A stretch of DNA of 64,000 nt from contig JAFPZX010000174.1 of the NCBI GenBank assembly GCA_017417055.1, positions 62,001 to 126,000 on the forward strand, given 5' to 3'. Of this stretch, positions 34,438 through 42,506 are shown piece by piece. The stretch comes from Anaerolineaceae bacterium. Its GTDB lineage: Bacteria > Chloroflexota > Anaerolineae > Anaerolineales > Anaerolineaceae. The notes beneath the pieces are model-generated. The model had not been told where the DNA came from, ran no database searches, and saw nothing but the letters and a program-made list of their open reading frames with translations. Numbering within the stretch: position 1 is the stretch's first letter; every line of letters begins with the position of its first letter. Position numbers and translations under genes: made by a program.

Positions 34438-34472
34438 CATAATGAATAACAACATTGTCTTTATTCATTATG
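34438..34472. promoter_or_regulatory. 12-bp perfect inverted repeat 115 bp upstream of the LiaF-like gene
   Basis: CATAATGAATAA (34438-34449) and TTATTCATTATG (34461-34472), spacer 11 nt. The centre is about 115 bp before the -24 element at 34570, typical for an enhancer-binding site of a sigma-54 activator. Confidence 0.45.
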
Positions 34473-34569
34473 ACTTGATTATACACCTTTTTTTTATTTT
34501 TTCTTGATTTTGTTTACATTATCCTTTACGATTCATAAACTTTATGGAAAAGTAAATAAAATAATATTA

Positions 34570-34585
34570 TGGCATGCAATTTGCA
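34570..34585 (+). promoter_or_regulatory. Sigma-54-type -24/-12 promoter of the LiaF-like gene
   Basis: TGGCATGCAATTTGCA: TGGCA (34570-34574), 6 nt, TTGCA (34581-34585). It overlaps the first possible ATG of the open frame (34569), making the ATG at 34599 the likely start. Confidence 0.55.
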
Positions 34586-34598
34586 ATTTATAGCTAAT

Positions 34599-35783
34599 AT
34601 GCGTACCAGATATTCACTTATTCTTCCGATTGCTGCTATTTTGTCCGGCGTTTTGCTGGAATTGAATTCACTTCATTTACTGGGTGACTTTTTACCGAAC
34701 GAAATACTATTCAAAATATGGCCGCTGGTTCTGGTTTTTGTCGGCCTGGATCTTATCATATCCCAACGAAGGATCGTTGGTTCCCTTGTCGTGTTTTTTA
34801 CCGCTGCTGCATTGCTCAGCACACAGTTTTTAGACGGCGGATGGAATAATGACCTGTGGAAACTGTTTTTGAAAGTATGGCCAATCCTCCTGATTCTCTT
34901 TGGACTCGATTGGGCATTTTCCGGCCGGAGCCTGATCAATACCGCGGTGATCATTGCCGGTATTATTATCCTTATTTATATATTGCTCAATTTTGTGGAT
35001 ATTCCTCTGGCAAAAGAACTGCCGTTTAACATCAAACTTGATTCCATTCTCCCGACATCGGTTTTCAGCGGAGAAATGCCTTCCCCTCCGGCACACACCC
35101 CCAACAACAACGAAGTACCGATGTTCAACCAACCGACAGCAGAGAATAACTCCGCTTCAGCCTATAATGAGACGAACGGATATCTGAATATCACCCTGCC
35201 GGCTCAGGATTCGGCAGCGCTTAACATCAATGCGGCATCCGGTAAAATTTCCATTAAAGCCGGCGGAGAGACCGGTCAGCTCGTGAGCGGAAACATTCAG
35301 CTGGACGCCGCTGAAAGATTTACCCATAACGCCGCATCACAAGGATCTGCCGCGAAATACACACTGAGAAGTGAAGGAAAAGCCGCGGCAAATAATGTGT
35401 CAAACTGGGATCTCTCGTTATCTTCACAGCGTACCATTGCACTCAACGCTGTATTGACCAACGGTTATATCAAAGCAGACCTGAGGTCATTAAATCTCAG
35501 CTCAGTCACTGTTGAAAACAAATACGGTCCGGTAGATGTAATGGTTCCTGTTTCGACCAGCGCACCGATTAAAATTATCACATCCTACGGTGATATACGG
35601 GTGTATGTACCGCGCGGTGCTGTCGTGAACTTTATGATAACAGGCGCAGCAAATATTGAATACCCTCAGTATTCCTATTTACTTTCCGGAAATATTTTGA
35701 CACCTGTCCGCGCGCAGCAGTCACCGATACAGGTCGAAATCAAATCAAACAACGGAATTGTCAGAATTATAGAAACTGAGTAA
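34599..35783 (+). CDS. LiaF/LiaI-like membrane protein with C-terminal beta domain
   Basis: 394 aa. Residues 1-130 hold four helices in the LiaI-LiaF-like transmembrane pattern, with repeated WP-VLVFVGLDLI and WPILLILFGLDWAF (tandem copies of the same unit). A polar linker (about 155-190) leads to a beta-rich domain of the DUF4097/toast_rack type (LNINAASGKISIKAGGE, VTVENKYGPVDVMVPVS, IITSYGDIRVYVPRGA). Such proteins are linked to envelope-stress sensing. The start at 34599 lies about 14 bp past the -12 element. The gene ends 17 bp inside the convergent cdsA stop region. Confidence 0.83.
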   Translation: MRTRYSLILPIAAILSGVLLELNSLHLLGDFLPNEILFKIWPLVLVFVGLDLIISQRRIVGSLVVFFTAAALLSTQFLDGGWNNDLWKLFLKVWPILLILFGLDWAFSGRSLINTAVIIAGIIILIYILLNFVDIPLAKELPFNIKLDSILPTSVFSGEMPSPPAHTPNNNEVPMFNQPTAENNSASAYNETNGYLNITLPAQDSAALNINAASGKISIKAGGETGQLVSGNIQLDAAERFTHNAASQGSAAKYTLRSEGKAAANNVSNWDLSLSSQRTIALNAVLTNGYIKADLRSLNLSSVTVENKYGPVDVMVPVSTSAPIKIITSYGDIRVYVPRGAVVNFMITGAANIEYPQYSYLLSGNILTPVRAQQSPIQVEIKSNNGIVRIIETE

Positions 35784-36579
35784 ATTCAAACACATAATAA
35801 GCGACGGGCATGGCAAAGAAACAGGAATCAAATCTGTCAAAAAAACCGCCATGACCGGGAATCAGGTTTGACGAATCCTTCACGTTATAACAGCGTTTGA
35901 TCATGCTTTCGCCATAATCTCCCAGCGGACCGCTGATTGAAACAGCAATACTGAGAATCATTATCTGAACAGTGCTTATTACATTGTTTATATAAGGTAT
36001 TAATAACTGAGCCAGCACAGCAACAAGCATGGTGAACAGCATGCCGCCAAAGAAACCCTCCCAGGTCTTTTTGGGACTGACAATTTTAAACATTTTATGT
36101 TTTCCAATGGCTCTGCCGACAGTAAATGCACCAACATCATTTGCCCAGACCATGAACATCACCAGCAGAAATTTCAATTCTCCAAACGGGAGCTGACGCA
36201 GTGAGATCATATAACCGCCAAGCCATCCGATATAAACCATTCCCGTGGTCAATACAACAAAGCTCAGCGCGGATTTGGGGACATTTTGTTCACATAAGAT
36301 TGTTCCGCAAAGCATCGCGGCCATAATACAGAAAGTCAATGTCCTGTGAGAAGCGTCGATCCCGATAAAATATCGTGCGAGGATCAGTACCAGAACCGAG
36401 AGAACGAGTAAAATCAACGGCGTACGAATTCCGTCATGATGGTCAAAAATACGTCCGAATTCCCAGGCAGAGATGCCACAGATAATCAGCACAACAGCCA
36501 AAAACGGAAGCCCGCCGATGATTGCGGTCCCTACAACAACAGGCACAAGAACACAGGCACTGATTACCCGAGCTTTCAT
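35767..36579 (-). CDS. cdsA: Phosphatidate cytidylyltransferase
   Basis: 270 aa, about eight helices. VSPKKTWEGFFGGMLFTM (about 172-189) and the C-terminal CYNVKDSSNLIPGHGGFFDRFDS (about 233-255) are the CTP transferase signature, including the PGHGGxxDRxDS metal-binding motif. It makes CDP-diacylglycerol from phosphatidic acid and CTP. AGAGGT precedes the ATG. It is downstream of uppS and frr on the same strand, an arrangement found widely in bacteria. Confidence 0.95.
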   Translation of the reverse strand: MKARVISACVLVPVVVGTAIIGGLPFLAVVLIICGISAWEFGRIFDHHDGIRTPLILLVLSVLVLILARYFIGIDASHRTLTFCIMAAMLCGTILCEQNVPKSALSFVVLTTGMVYIGWLGGYMISLRQLPFGELKFLLVMFMVWANDVGAFTVGRAIGKHKMFKIVSPKKTWEGFFGGMLFTMLVAVLAQLLIPYINNVISTVQIMILSIAVSISGPLGDYGESMIKRCYNVKDSSNLIPGHGGFFDRFDSCFFAMPVAYYVFEFTQFL

Positions 36580-36595
36580 AATTACCTCTTTTATC

Positions 36596-36702
36596 AGTGA
36601 TCAGTGAGCAGTAAACAGTTGTCAGATGTCATTGGTCAGACATCGATCGTATGATTTCAGAAGCTGACTACCGACTACTGGACACTGACCACTGACCACA
36701 AA
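36596..36702. repeat. Degenerate short-word repeat (CAGTGATCAGTGAGCAG type)
   Basis: Words such as CAGTGATCAGTGAGCAGT and GACACTGACCACTGACCAC fill the uppS-cdsA gap. The same words appear near 45.07 kb and, as CACTAACCACTAATC, near 55.57 kb. Confidence 0.65.
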
Positions 36703-36705
36703 TAA

Positions 36706-37431
36706 CTAAACTTTTCCAAAACGGCGGTCACGCCTGGCGTACTCATATATTGCTTCCAAAAGCTGCTCTTTTCCAAAGTCCGGCCACAGCGTTTCCGGGA
36801 ACTCCCATTCCGCATAAGCTGACTGATAAAGCAGAAAATTACTCAGCCGCTGCTCGCCCGATGTTCGTATTACCAAATCAGGGTCCGGGATCCCGGATGT
36901 AAACAGATATTCACTGATTTTCTGTTCTGTTATCTCTTCGGGCTTCAGCCCTTCCGTTACCATCCTGCGAACCGCATGCATGATCTCATTCCGGCTGCCG
37001 TAATTCAATCCGACACTGAGTACCAACCGGTCATTATTTTTGGATATCTCTACAGCTTCATCGATCTCTTTCAGCAGATCCGCGGGAATCCCTTCCCGCT
37101 GTCCCAGGTGAATGATGCGGACGCCCTGTTTATGCAGCTCCAGCAGTTCATTGGTAAATGCCTCGTGGAAAAGCTTTTCCAACCCGGATACTTCATCCTG
37201 CGGGCGGCCCCAGTTTTCCGTTGAAAAAGCATAAACGGTCAGATATTTCACCCCAAATTCAACACAGGCTTTGATAACAGCCCGCAGGCTTTCCAGCCCG
37301 GCACGGTGTCCAACAAGGCGAGGCATTCCGCGTTTTTTTGCCCATCGTCCGTTGCCATCCATGATGACAGCTATATGACGCGGAATGCGTTCCGCGGGAA
37401 TATCCCGGATATCAGGTTTTTGAGATGCCAT
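36706..37431 (-). CDS. uppS: Isoprenyl transferase (undecaprenyl diphosphate synthase)
   Basis: 241 aa. HIAVIMDGNGRWAKKRGMPRLVGH (about 19-42) contains the catalytic Asp and the diphosphate-binding NGRWA patch. TVYAFSTENWGRPQDEV and LNYGSRNEIMHAVRRM follow, and the C-terminal DPDLVIRTSGEQRLSNFLLYQ and YAEWEFPETLWPDF complete the family set. It elongates farnesyl diphosphate to the C55 lipid carrier of wall synthesis. The start is 6 bp after the frr stop. Confidence 0.95.
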   Translation of the reverse strand: MASQKPDIRDIPAERIPRHIAVIMDGNGRWAKKRGMPRLVGHRAGLESLRAVIKACVEFGVKYLTVYAFSTENWGRPQDEVSGLEKLFHEAFTNELLELHKQGVRIIHLGQREGIPADLLKEIDEAVEISKNNDRLVLSVGLNYGSRNEIMHAVRRMVTEGLKPEEITEQKISEYLFTSGIPDPDLVIRTSGEQRLSNFLLYQSAYAEWEFPETLWPDFGKEQLLEAIYEYARRDRRFGKV

Positions 37432-37437
37432 GGCGGA

Positions 37438-37995
37438 TCAGACCTCCATGATTTCTTTTTCTTTCTTTTTGCCGACTTCCTCGACCTTGGCGGTCCATGT
37501 ATCTGTCAGTTTCTGGATCTTGTCTTCACCTTTTTTCCGCTCGTCTTCCGTGATAAGCTTTTCCTTTTCAGCGTCTTTGAGATCCTTGATGATATCGCGG
37601 CGGACATTACGAATCGCGACACGGGATTCTTCCAAACGGTTGCTGACCTGCTTCACCAGATCCTTTCTGCGGTCTTCTGTCAGCGGAGGAAGCATCAAAC
37701 GAATCGCTTTTCCATCATCATTCGGTGTGAGTCCCAGGTCCGATGCCTGAATTGATTTTGTCATCGGGCGGATCAAAGAAGGATCAAACGGCCGAATCAT
37801 GATCGTACGCGCGTCCGGGATAGTAATGTTCGAGACCTGATTGAACGGCGTGGGTACACCGTAATATTCGACGGTCAGTTTTTCAACCAGCGCCGGTGTC
37901 GCGCGGCCGGTTCGAATTCCGTCCAATTCTTCCTGAAGCGCAGCGATAGCGCCTTTCATTCTGTTCTCGCCGTCATTGAGAATGTCATTGATCAT
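37438..37995 (-). CDS. frr: Ribosome recycling factor
   Basis: 185 aa, the normal length. NRMKGAIAALQEELDGIRTGRATPALVE (about 12-39), YYGVPTPFNQVSNITIPDARTIMI (about 46-69) and a C-terminal RRDIIKDLKDAEKEKLITEDE helix match RRF throughout. It splits post-termination ribosomes with EF-G. The ATG at 37995 is chosen because GGAGG lies 5 nt upstream; the longer frame from 38007 overlaps this site. A TATAAT lies about 40 nt further upstream. Confidence 0.95.
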   Translation of the reverse strand: MINDILNDGENRMKGAIAALQEELDGIRTGRATPALVEKLTVEYYGVPTPFNQVSNITIPDARTIMIRPFDPSLIRPMTKSIQASDLGLTPNDDGKAIRLMLPPLTEDRRKDLVKQVSNRLEESRVAIRNVRRDIIKDLKDAEKEKLITEDERKKGEDKIQKLTDTWTAKVEEVGKKKEKEIMEV

Positions 37996-38063
37996 GTTTA
38001 CCTCCAACTAATATAAATCTAAATGATTATAACTGTTTCTGTTGATAAAAGCACGCCTGAGCG

Positions 38064-38432
38064 TCACCTTTTTCCCGTATCACTCATATATGTCTGCAGA
38101 TCATTGATAAACGAACGGATTTGTTCATAAAACCCATGTGTATCCGGGTTATCATCGATCCGCAGGCTCATCGCCCGCAGCCGGTCAATATCGATCGGGG
38201 AGATCATTTCGGACATACGGGAATAAGCCCGTCCGATATCCCCATCCGCATGATATGCAAGGCCCACCATGACAAGATAGTCTTCCTGAAAATCCTGATG
38301 AAGAGAAACAGGCGTAATATCAAAAAACTGAACAGGGAAAATTCTGTATCCGATCAGCAGTCCCAAAGCTGCACCGATGATAAGACCGGTCAATAAATAC
38401 AGCGGCGGTTGTTTTTTCCGTTTTCCGGCCAT
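38064..38432 (-). CDS. Small membrane protein, paralogue of the next gene upstream
   Basis: 122 aa. One N-terminal helix (LYLLTGLIIGAALGLLIGYRI) is followed by a soluble domain with the pattern LHQDFQEDYLVMVGLAYHADGDIGRAYSRM. The same pattern occurs in the neighbouring 219-aa protein (LRSDYKTDYVLMTAEIYDKDHDRLHAFMRL), so the two are diverged paralogues sharing a helical, TPR-like module. No function is known. It starts 3 bp after the stop of that gene, making a two-gene operon ahead of frr. Confidence 0.75.
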   Translation of the reverse strand: MAGKRKKQPPLYLLTGLIIGAALGLLIGYRIFPVQFFDITPVSLHQDFQEDYLVMVGLAYHADGDIGRAYSRMSEMISPIDIDRLRAMSLRIDDNPDTHGFYEQIRSFINDLQTYMSDTGKR

Positions 38433-38435
38433 TCG

Positions 38436-39095
38436 TCACTCTCCATCAAAAAAGCTGTCAGGAATTCCACTGAAACCAACCGTCTCAGAAGATGAATCAT
38501 TTCCGGTATTTCCGGAAGCGGGTTCTTCCTCATACCAGTTTTCATAAGGCGTAAGATCCAGCATCGGGGCCGCGTTTGGATCTGTAGTGATGATCACTCC
38601 AACATTGAAGGGGTCGCTGTCTGCAACCGGGTCTCCGCTCACATTCGGCGTTGGTGTTTGGGACTCCTGAACTGCGGAGGCGGTAGCGGTTTGGGTCTGT
38701 TCCATCCAATAATCCCTCGTGGGGTCGTGCGTCGGCGTCGGTGTTGTTCTTTCCCCGGTAATGATTTCCTGAAGATGATACATTTTTTGAAGATCCACCG
38801 GACTGTAACCAAATCCCTCCGCCCGCTTGATTGCATCTTCAACAACAGATTCACGGGTTTCATTGCTTGAGGGCAGCAGTTTATCCAACCGCATAAAAGC
38901 ATGCAGGCGGTCATGATCTTTGTCATAAATTTCTGCCGTCATCAAAACATAGTCTGTTTTATAGTCGGAGCGAAGGTTGAACAAAGCAGCGTCTACAAAT
39001 TCGGCAGGTTTGATGTACCAGGCATAATACAGCCCGGCGGCCCCGCCGACTATAATCATGATCAAAAACCAGACAAAACGGTTAAATCTGCCCAT
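38436..39095 (-). CDS. Membrane protein with TPR-like module and Thr/Pro linker
   Basis: 219 aa. An N-terminal helix (FVWFLIMIIVGGAAGLYYAWYI) is followed by a helical module homologous to that in the 122-aa protein (PAEFVDAALFNLRSDYKTDY). Then comes a low-complexity tail: TTPTPTHDPTRDYWMEQTQT, ESQTPTPNVSG, and an acidic end. The architecture suggests an anchored module with a flexible outside or inside tail. The ATG at 39095 is chosen since GGAG lies 10 nt before it; an upstream ATG at 39113 abuts a TATAAT. No family is recognised. Confidence 0.7.
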   Translation of the reverse strand: MGRFNRFVWFLIMIIVGGAAGLYYAWYIKPAEFVDAALFNLRSDYKTDYVLMTAEIYDKDHDRLHAFMRLDKLLPSSNETRESVVEDAIKRAEGFGYSPVDLQKMYHLQEIITGERTTPTPTHDPTRDYWMEQTQTATASAVQESQTPTPNVSGDPVADSDPFNVGVIITTDPNAAPMLDLTPYENWYEEEPASGNTGNDSSSETVGFSGIPDSFFDGE

Positions 39096-39288
39096 AATCC
39101 AAAAACTCCACATTCATTATATCATTTTCCGCAGACAGACAACAGTGATTTTTCTGTTAATTTCAAAATCAGTCCTTCCTTAACAAATATTTTGTACTTT
39201 GTCTTTATATTATAGTAGAATGAAGGAAGAATATTAAAGAAAATATACAAATTTCTGTGTTTTAATTCAGGAGTTAACAGGTTATTTT

Positions 39289-41652
39289 ATGGCAGAACAA
39301 AAGATGATCAATAATCGATACAAAATCCTTTCCAATATCGGAGCGGACAAAAGCGGCTATTTTCTGACCCTTCAGGATTCAGAGGATCAAAAGAAATATT
39401 ATACAAAACTGATAAAAATAGAAAACAACAAATTGAGCGCGAAATCATTATACGCGCTGCAGCTCCGAATGCAGCGGCTCGTCAGGTTCAGTCACACGAA
39501 CATTATCAGCGTCACCGAACCTGAACTGGCTGAAGAAGGCATGCTGATCAAGCAAACATCTGTTTCCGGTTCTTCATTAAAAGAAATTATCCAAAAACAA
39601 GGGCGCCCGCTGCCGATGAAAACCGCTTACCGGATCTCTCTGGACATTGCTTCAGCACTGGCAGCGCTGCACAGTGAAGGACTGGTCCATGGTGAATTGG
39701 ATCCATCCCACATCTGGATCGATCCGGAGGGGAAAGCCTATCTTTCGTTTCTGGAGCTTCCTCCGGCCTTTGACACAGAACGTCCGATTTATGAAATGCC
39801 GGACCTGACACCGGGAACCGAACCGCAGCCGGATGCGGATATTTTTTCCTTTGGCGTACTGCTTCTGGAAATGTGCACAGCCCTTTCTCCGTACCGCTCC
39901 ACCGGAGACGCAACGGATGTGGAGGAATATTCTCATATTTTTGCCTATTACAGAGAATGTGTCAGCGAATCAGCCGGATTGGAAGTACCCGAACTGGTAC
40001 CGGTACTCTCGCGCTGTTTGACAGACAATAAAGCACTCCGTTTTAAAGATGGCGAGGAACTGTATTGGGCTATCCGGAAAATTGTGGAAAAAGATGTCCC
40101 CAAAAAGGACCTTCCTCCGAAAGAAGACCTTCCTTCCCCGCAAAAAAACAAAAAGAAATCCGGTAAAAAAACAGGTGGGCAGACAGGATTTGAGACCTCT
40201 AAGAAAAAAAGCGGATCAGCTGCACTTCCGATCGCTTTGGTTATACTGCTTTTTATTGGCGTCGGCATTTATCTTTGGCTGCATCAGCCGGAATTTTTGA
40301 ACGATTTTCCAAAAATTTCATTCAATGCAAAACAAAAAGAATCGGAAACCACGCCGGTTTATCAGGAGACACTCAGTCTGCTTCATGTGACCCAGACAGC
40401 CATGGAGGTTCAGTCCATACAAAAAATGGCAGAAGAGCTTCCGACGGAAACACCACTTCCAACAGAAACGCCGCTTCCGGAACCTACCGCAACACAGCCG
40501 CCGCGGCCTATCACAGCCCTCACCGGAAGATCGATCCGCTGGCTGGCTGATGACAGTCTGATGGCAGCCGTTCCGGAGGAGTCCTTTACCATGGGAATTG
40601 ACAATACGTTCTTATTCGATATGGACGGTATTCTGCCGCGGCATCGAGTATCTTTAAATGCTTACTGGATCGATGTAAAAGAAGTGACACAGGCACAATA
40701 TGCGCGCTGCGTCGCGGAAGGTGTATGCCAGCCGATAGAGCGGATCGCTGATGAATGGATGGGCGATGACCTGCCGATCATGAATGTCCGCTGGACTGAC
40801 GCGCAGGTTTATTGTTCCTGGGCCGGCAAACGTCTACCAACCGAAGCGGAATGGGAAAAAGCTGCCCGCGGAACAGACGGGCGACTGTACCCCTGGGGAA
40901 ATTTCAGCCGCAGCATTGGTATTTATCCCAACCGGCTGCATCGCTCCGGAGAGGATCCCGATGATCTGAGCCCGTACGGTGTGATGGATATGGCCGGAAA
41001 TGTCAGCGAATGGGTCAATGATTTCTTTTCTGAGACCCGTCTGATCAATGATTCTGAGTTGGTAAACCCCATCGGTCCGATTTCCGGTAATATGCATACC
41101 GTAAAGGGCGGCAGTTTTCTTTCCCAGGAACAGGAATCAGCCAGTTTCACCTTCAACCGCAGCGGAGCCGCACCGGATACCGTGCGGAATTACGGATTCC
41201 GCTGCGTTGTCAGCGCTGACGCTGTGGACACAACAAAAGCAGCGGAAGATGAAGCGCTGACGCTTGCATCGTCCGTCAATTCAGCTGACAATCCCGCGGA
41301 TTGTACAAACCGCGCTCGATTTGTAAGTGATATCACTATCCCGGATGGTACTGTTGTGGAAAAAGGCCAGTGGATCACCAAAACCTGGGAACTTGAAAAT
41401 TACGGCACCTGTTCCTGGACCGAAAATTATAAAGTTGTCTGGAGTGACGAAAATTACACCAACAGCCAGAAGCTTTTTGATATCGGTGTGGATCTGAAGC
41501 CCGGTGAAAGAGGGGAAATCAGCGTCACCTTCCCGGCCCAGGGAAACGGCGATACACATATCTCTTTTGTACTGGCAAATACAGACGGGGAAACCTTTGG
41601 CCTTGGTGAACGGGGAAGAGGAGACCTTTACATCGAATACAACGCAGAATAA
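39289..41652 (+). CDS. Pseudokinase - transmembrane - FGE-sulfatase - NBR1 Ig-like protein
   Basis: 787 aa. Residues 10-270 have a Hanks-type kinase fold, but the motifs are degenerate: the Gly-rich loop is IGADKSGYF, the catalytic HRD is HGE (134-136), DFG is FLE (154-156), and the alpha-C Glu is absent. DADIFSFGVLLLEM shows the C-lobe fold remains. A helix at about 305-327 (ALPIALVILLFIGVGIYLWL) crosses the membrane. Residues about 425-645 are an FGE-sulfatase/SUMF1-type domain (YWIDVKEVTQAQY, GKRLPTEAEWEKAARG, MDMAGNVSEW, GFRCV). Residues about 675-787 match the NBR1 Ig-like domain (TWELENYGTCSWT, GERGEISVTFPAQ). It is probably an intracellular sensor linked to an outside binding domain. 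A family D repeat follows 8 bp after the stop. Confidence 0.85.
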   Translation: MAEQKMINNRYKILSNIGADKSGYFLTLQDSEDQKKYYTKLIKIENNKLSAKSLYALQLRMQRLVRFSHTNIISVTEPELAEEGMLIKQTSVSGSSLKEIIQKQGRPLPMKTAYRISLDIASALAALHSEGLVHGELDPSHIWIDPEGKAYLSFLELPPAFDTERPIYEMPDLTPGTEPQPDADIFSFGVLLLEMCTALSPYRSTGDATDVEEYSHIFAYYRECVSESAGLEVPELVPVLSRCLTDNKALRFKDGEELYWAIRKIVEKDVPKKDLPPKEDLPSPQKNKKKSGKKTGGQTGFETSKKKSGSAALPIALVILLFIGVGIYLWLHQPEFLNDFPKISFNAKQKESETTPVYQETLSLLHVTQTAMEVQSIQKMAEELPTETPLPTETPLPEPTATQPPRPITALTGRSIRWLADDSLMAAVPEESFTMGIDNTFLFDMDGILPRHRVSLNAYWIDVKEVTQAQYARCVAEGVCQPIERIADEWMGDDLPIMNVRWTDAQVYCSWAGKRLPTEAEWEKAARGTDGRLYPWGNFSRSIGIYPNRLHRSGEDPDDLSPYGVMDMAGNVSEWVNDFFSETRLINDSELVNPIGPISGNMHTVKGGSFLSQEQESASFTFNRSGAAPDTVRNYGFRCVVSADAVDTTKAAEDEALTLASSVNSADNPADCTNRARFVSDITIPDGTVVEKGQWITKTWELENYGTCSWTENYKVVWSDENYTNSQKLFDIGVDLKPGERGEISVTFPAQGNGDTHISFVLANTDGETFGLGERGRGDLYIEYNAE

Positions 41653-41659
41653 TTACCAG

Positions 41660-41690
41660 TGGGGACAGTCCCATAAAGGGACAGTCCCGC
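41660..41690 (+). repeat. Family D palindromic repeat
   Basis: GGGGACAGTCCC, ATAAA, GGGACAGTCCC. This is the reverse of the form near 53765. It lies between the kinase-like gene and tRNA-Lys and could end the first transcript. Confidence 0.75.
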
Positions 41691-41777
41691 CGGCTTATCT
41701 GCAAAAAATCACGAATTTTCCAAAAAACCATTGACGAATTTATGGGTTGGTGCTAAACTAATGGACGTTGTTGTGAT

Positions 41778-41849
41778 GGGCGTGTAGCTCAATGGCAGAG
41801 CAGCGGCCTTTTAAGCCGTTTGTTGAGGGTTCGAGCCCCTCCACGCTCA
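41778..41849 (+). tRNA. tRNA-Lys (anticodon TTT)
   Basis: 72 nt. Acceptor GGGCGTG pairs with CACGCTC. The anticodon arm GCGGC-CTTTTAA-GCCGT has anticodon TTT (41810-41812). The T arm contains GGGTTCGAGCCCC. No CCA is encoded. TTGACG (from 41732) and TAAACT about 17 nt apart form the promoter, and a terminator follows at 41860. Confidence 0.95.
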
Positions 41850-41859
41850 CAAATCAATT

Positions 41860-41888
41860 ACTCTCCTGAACAAGGAGGGTATTTTTTT
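41860..41888 (+). terminator. Terminator of tRNA-Lys
   Basis: ACTCTCCT / AGGAGGGT stem (one G-T pair), loop GAACA, then seven T after one A. Confidence 0.8.
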
Positions 41889-41923
41889 CATCTATGGCTA
41901 ACACAAACTTTGTGGAGGTACCT

Positions 41924-42394
41924 ATGGCTGATACGATCCTTACCCGTGAAGGCTACAACAAAATAGAAGCGGAACTTGAATATCTGCGCAATGTAAGACG
42001 GGTTGAAGTCTCTAATCGTCTGCATGCTGCTATTGAAGGCGGCGGTGATGATCTCCTCGAAAACGCTGAATTGGAAGCGGCAAAAAATGAACAGGCATTT
42101 GTACTGGGCAGAATTGATGACCTCGCTTACCTGCTTTCCAATGCGAAAGTGGTCGATGAACCGGTCAAATCCGGAGAAGTCAGCGTGGGATCAACCGTCA
42201 TTGTTCTGGAAGATGGCGAAGATGATCCGGAAACCTACACGATCGTCGGTGCTCCGGAAGTGGACCTGATGGCGAACAAAATCTCCAATGAATCCCCAAT
42301 CGGAAATGCCGTAATGGGACATCATGCCGGAGAAACTGTTGAAGTCTCCGCACCAGCCGGTTCCTACAAAATCAAAATTCTGGAAGTCAAATAG
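41924..42394 (+). CDS. greA: Transcription elongation factor GreA
   Basis: 156 aa. ILTREGYNKIEAELEYLRNVRR (about 5-26), the coiled-coil tip DDLLENAELEAAKNEQAFVLGRI (about 40-62, with the acidic pair) and the C-terminal FKBP-like part (NKISNESPIGNAVMGHHAGETVEVSAPAGSYKIKILEV) match GreA throughout. It rescues backtracked RNA polymerase. The ATG at 41924 with GGAGG upstream is chosen over 41894, which follows the tRNA terminator. Confidence 0.95.
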   Translation: MADTILTREGYNKIEAELEYLRNVRRVEVSNRLHAAIEGGGDDLLENAELEAAKNEQAFVLGRIDDLAYLLSNAKVVDEPVKSGEVSVGSTVIVLEDGEDDPETYTIVGAPEVDLMANKISNESPIGNAVMGHHAGETVEVSAPAGSYKIKILEVK

Positions 42395-42470
42395 TTCTCT
42401 AAAAAACAAGCCCGCTGCATTGCTGCAGCGGGTCAATCGAATTGTCAGTTGTATTATAAGCATTTATCAT

Positions 42471-42497
42471 CAGAGCCTCTTGATGAGGCTCTGTTTT
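42471..42497 (+). terminator. Terminator after greA
   Basis: CAGAGCCTC / GAGGCTCTG stem, loop TTGAT, then TTTTT. A second hairpin CCCGCTGCA / TGCAGCGGG at 42410-42432 precedes it without a T-run. Confidence 0.85.
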
Positions 42498-42506
42498 TCA
42501 TTGGTT

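Noticed and set aside
34569-34598. N-terminal extension MACNLQFIAN of the LiaF-like protein
   Set aside because: The bases are a -24/-12 promoter match and the family starts directly at the first membrane helix.
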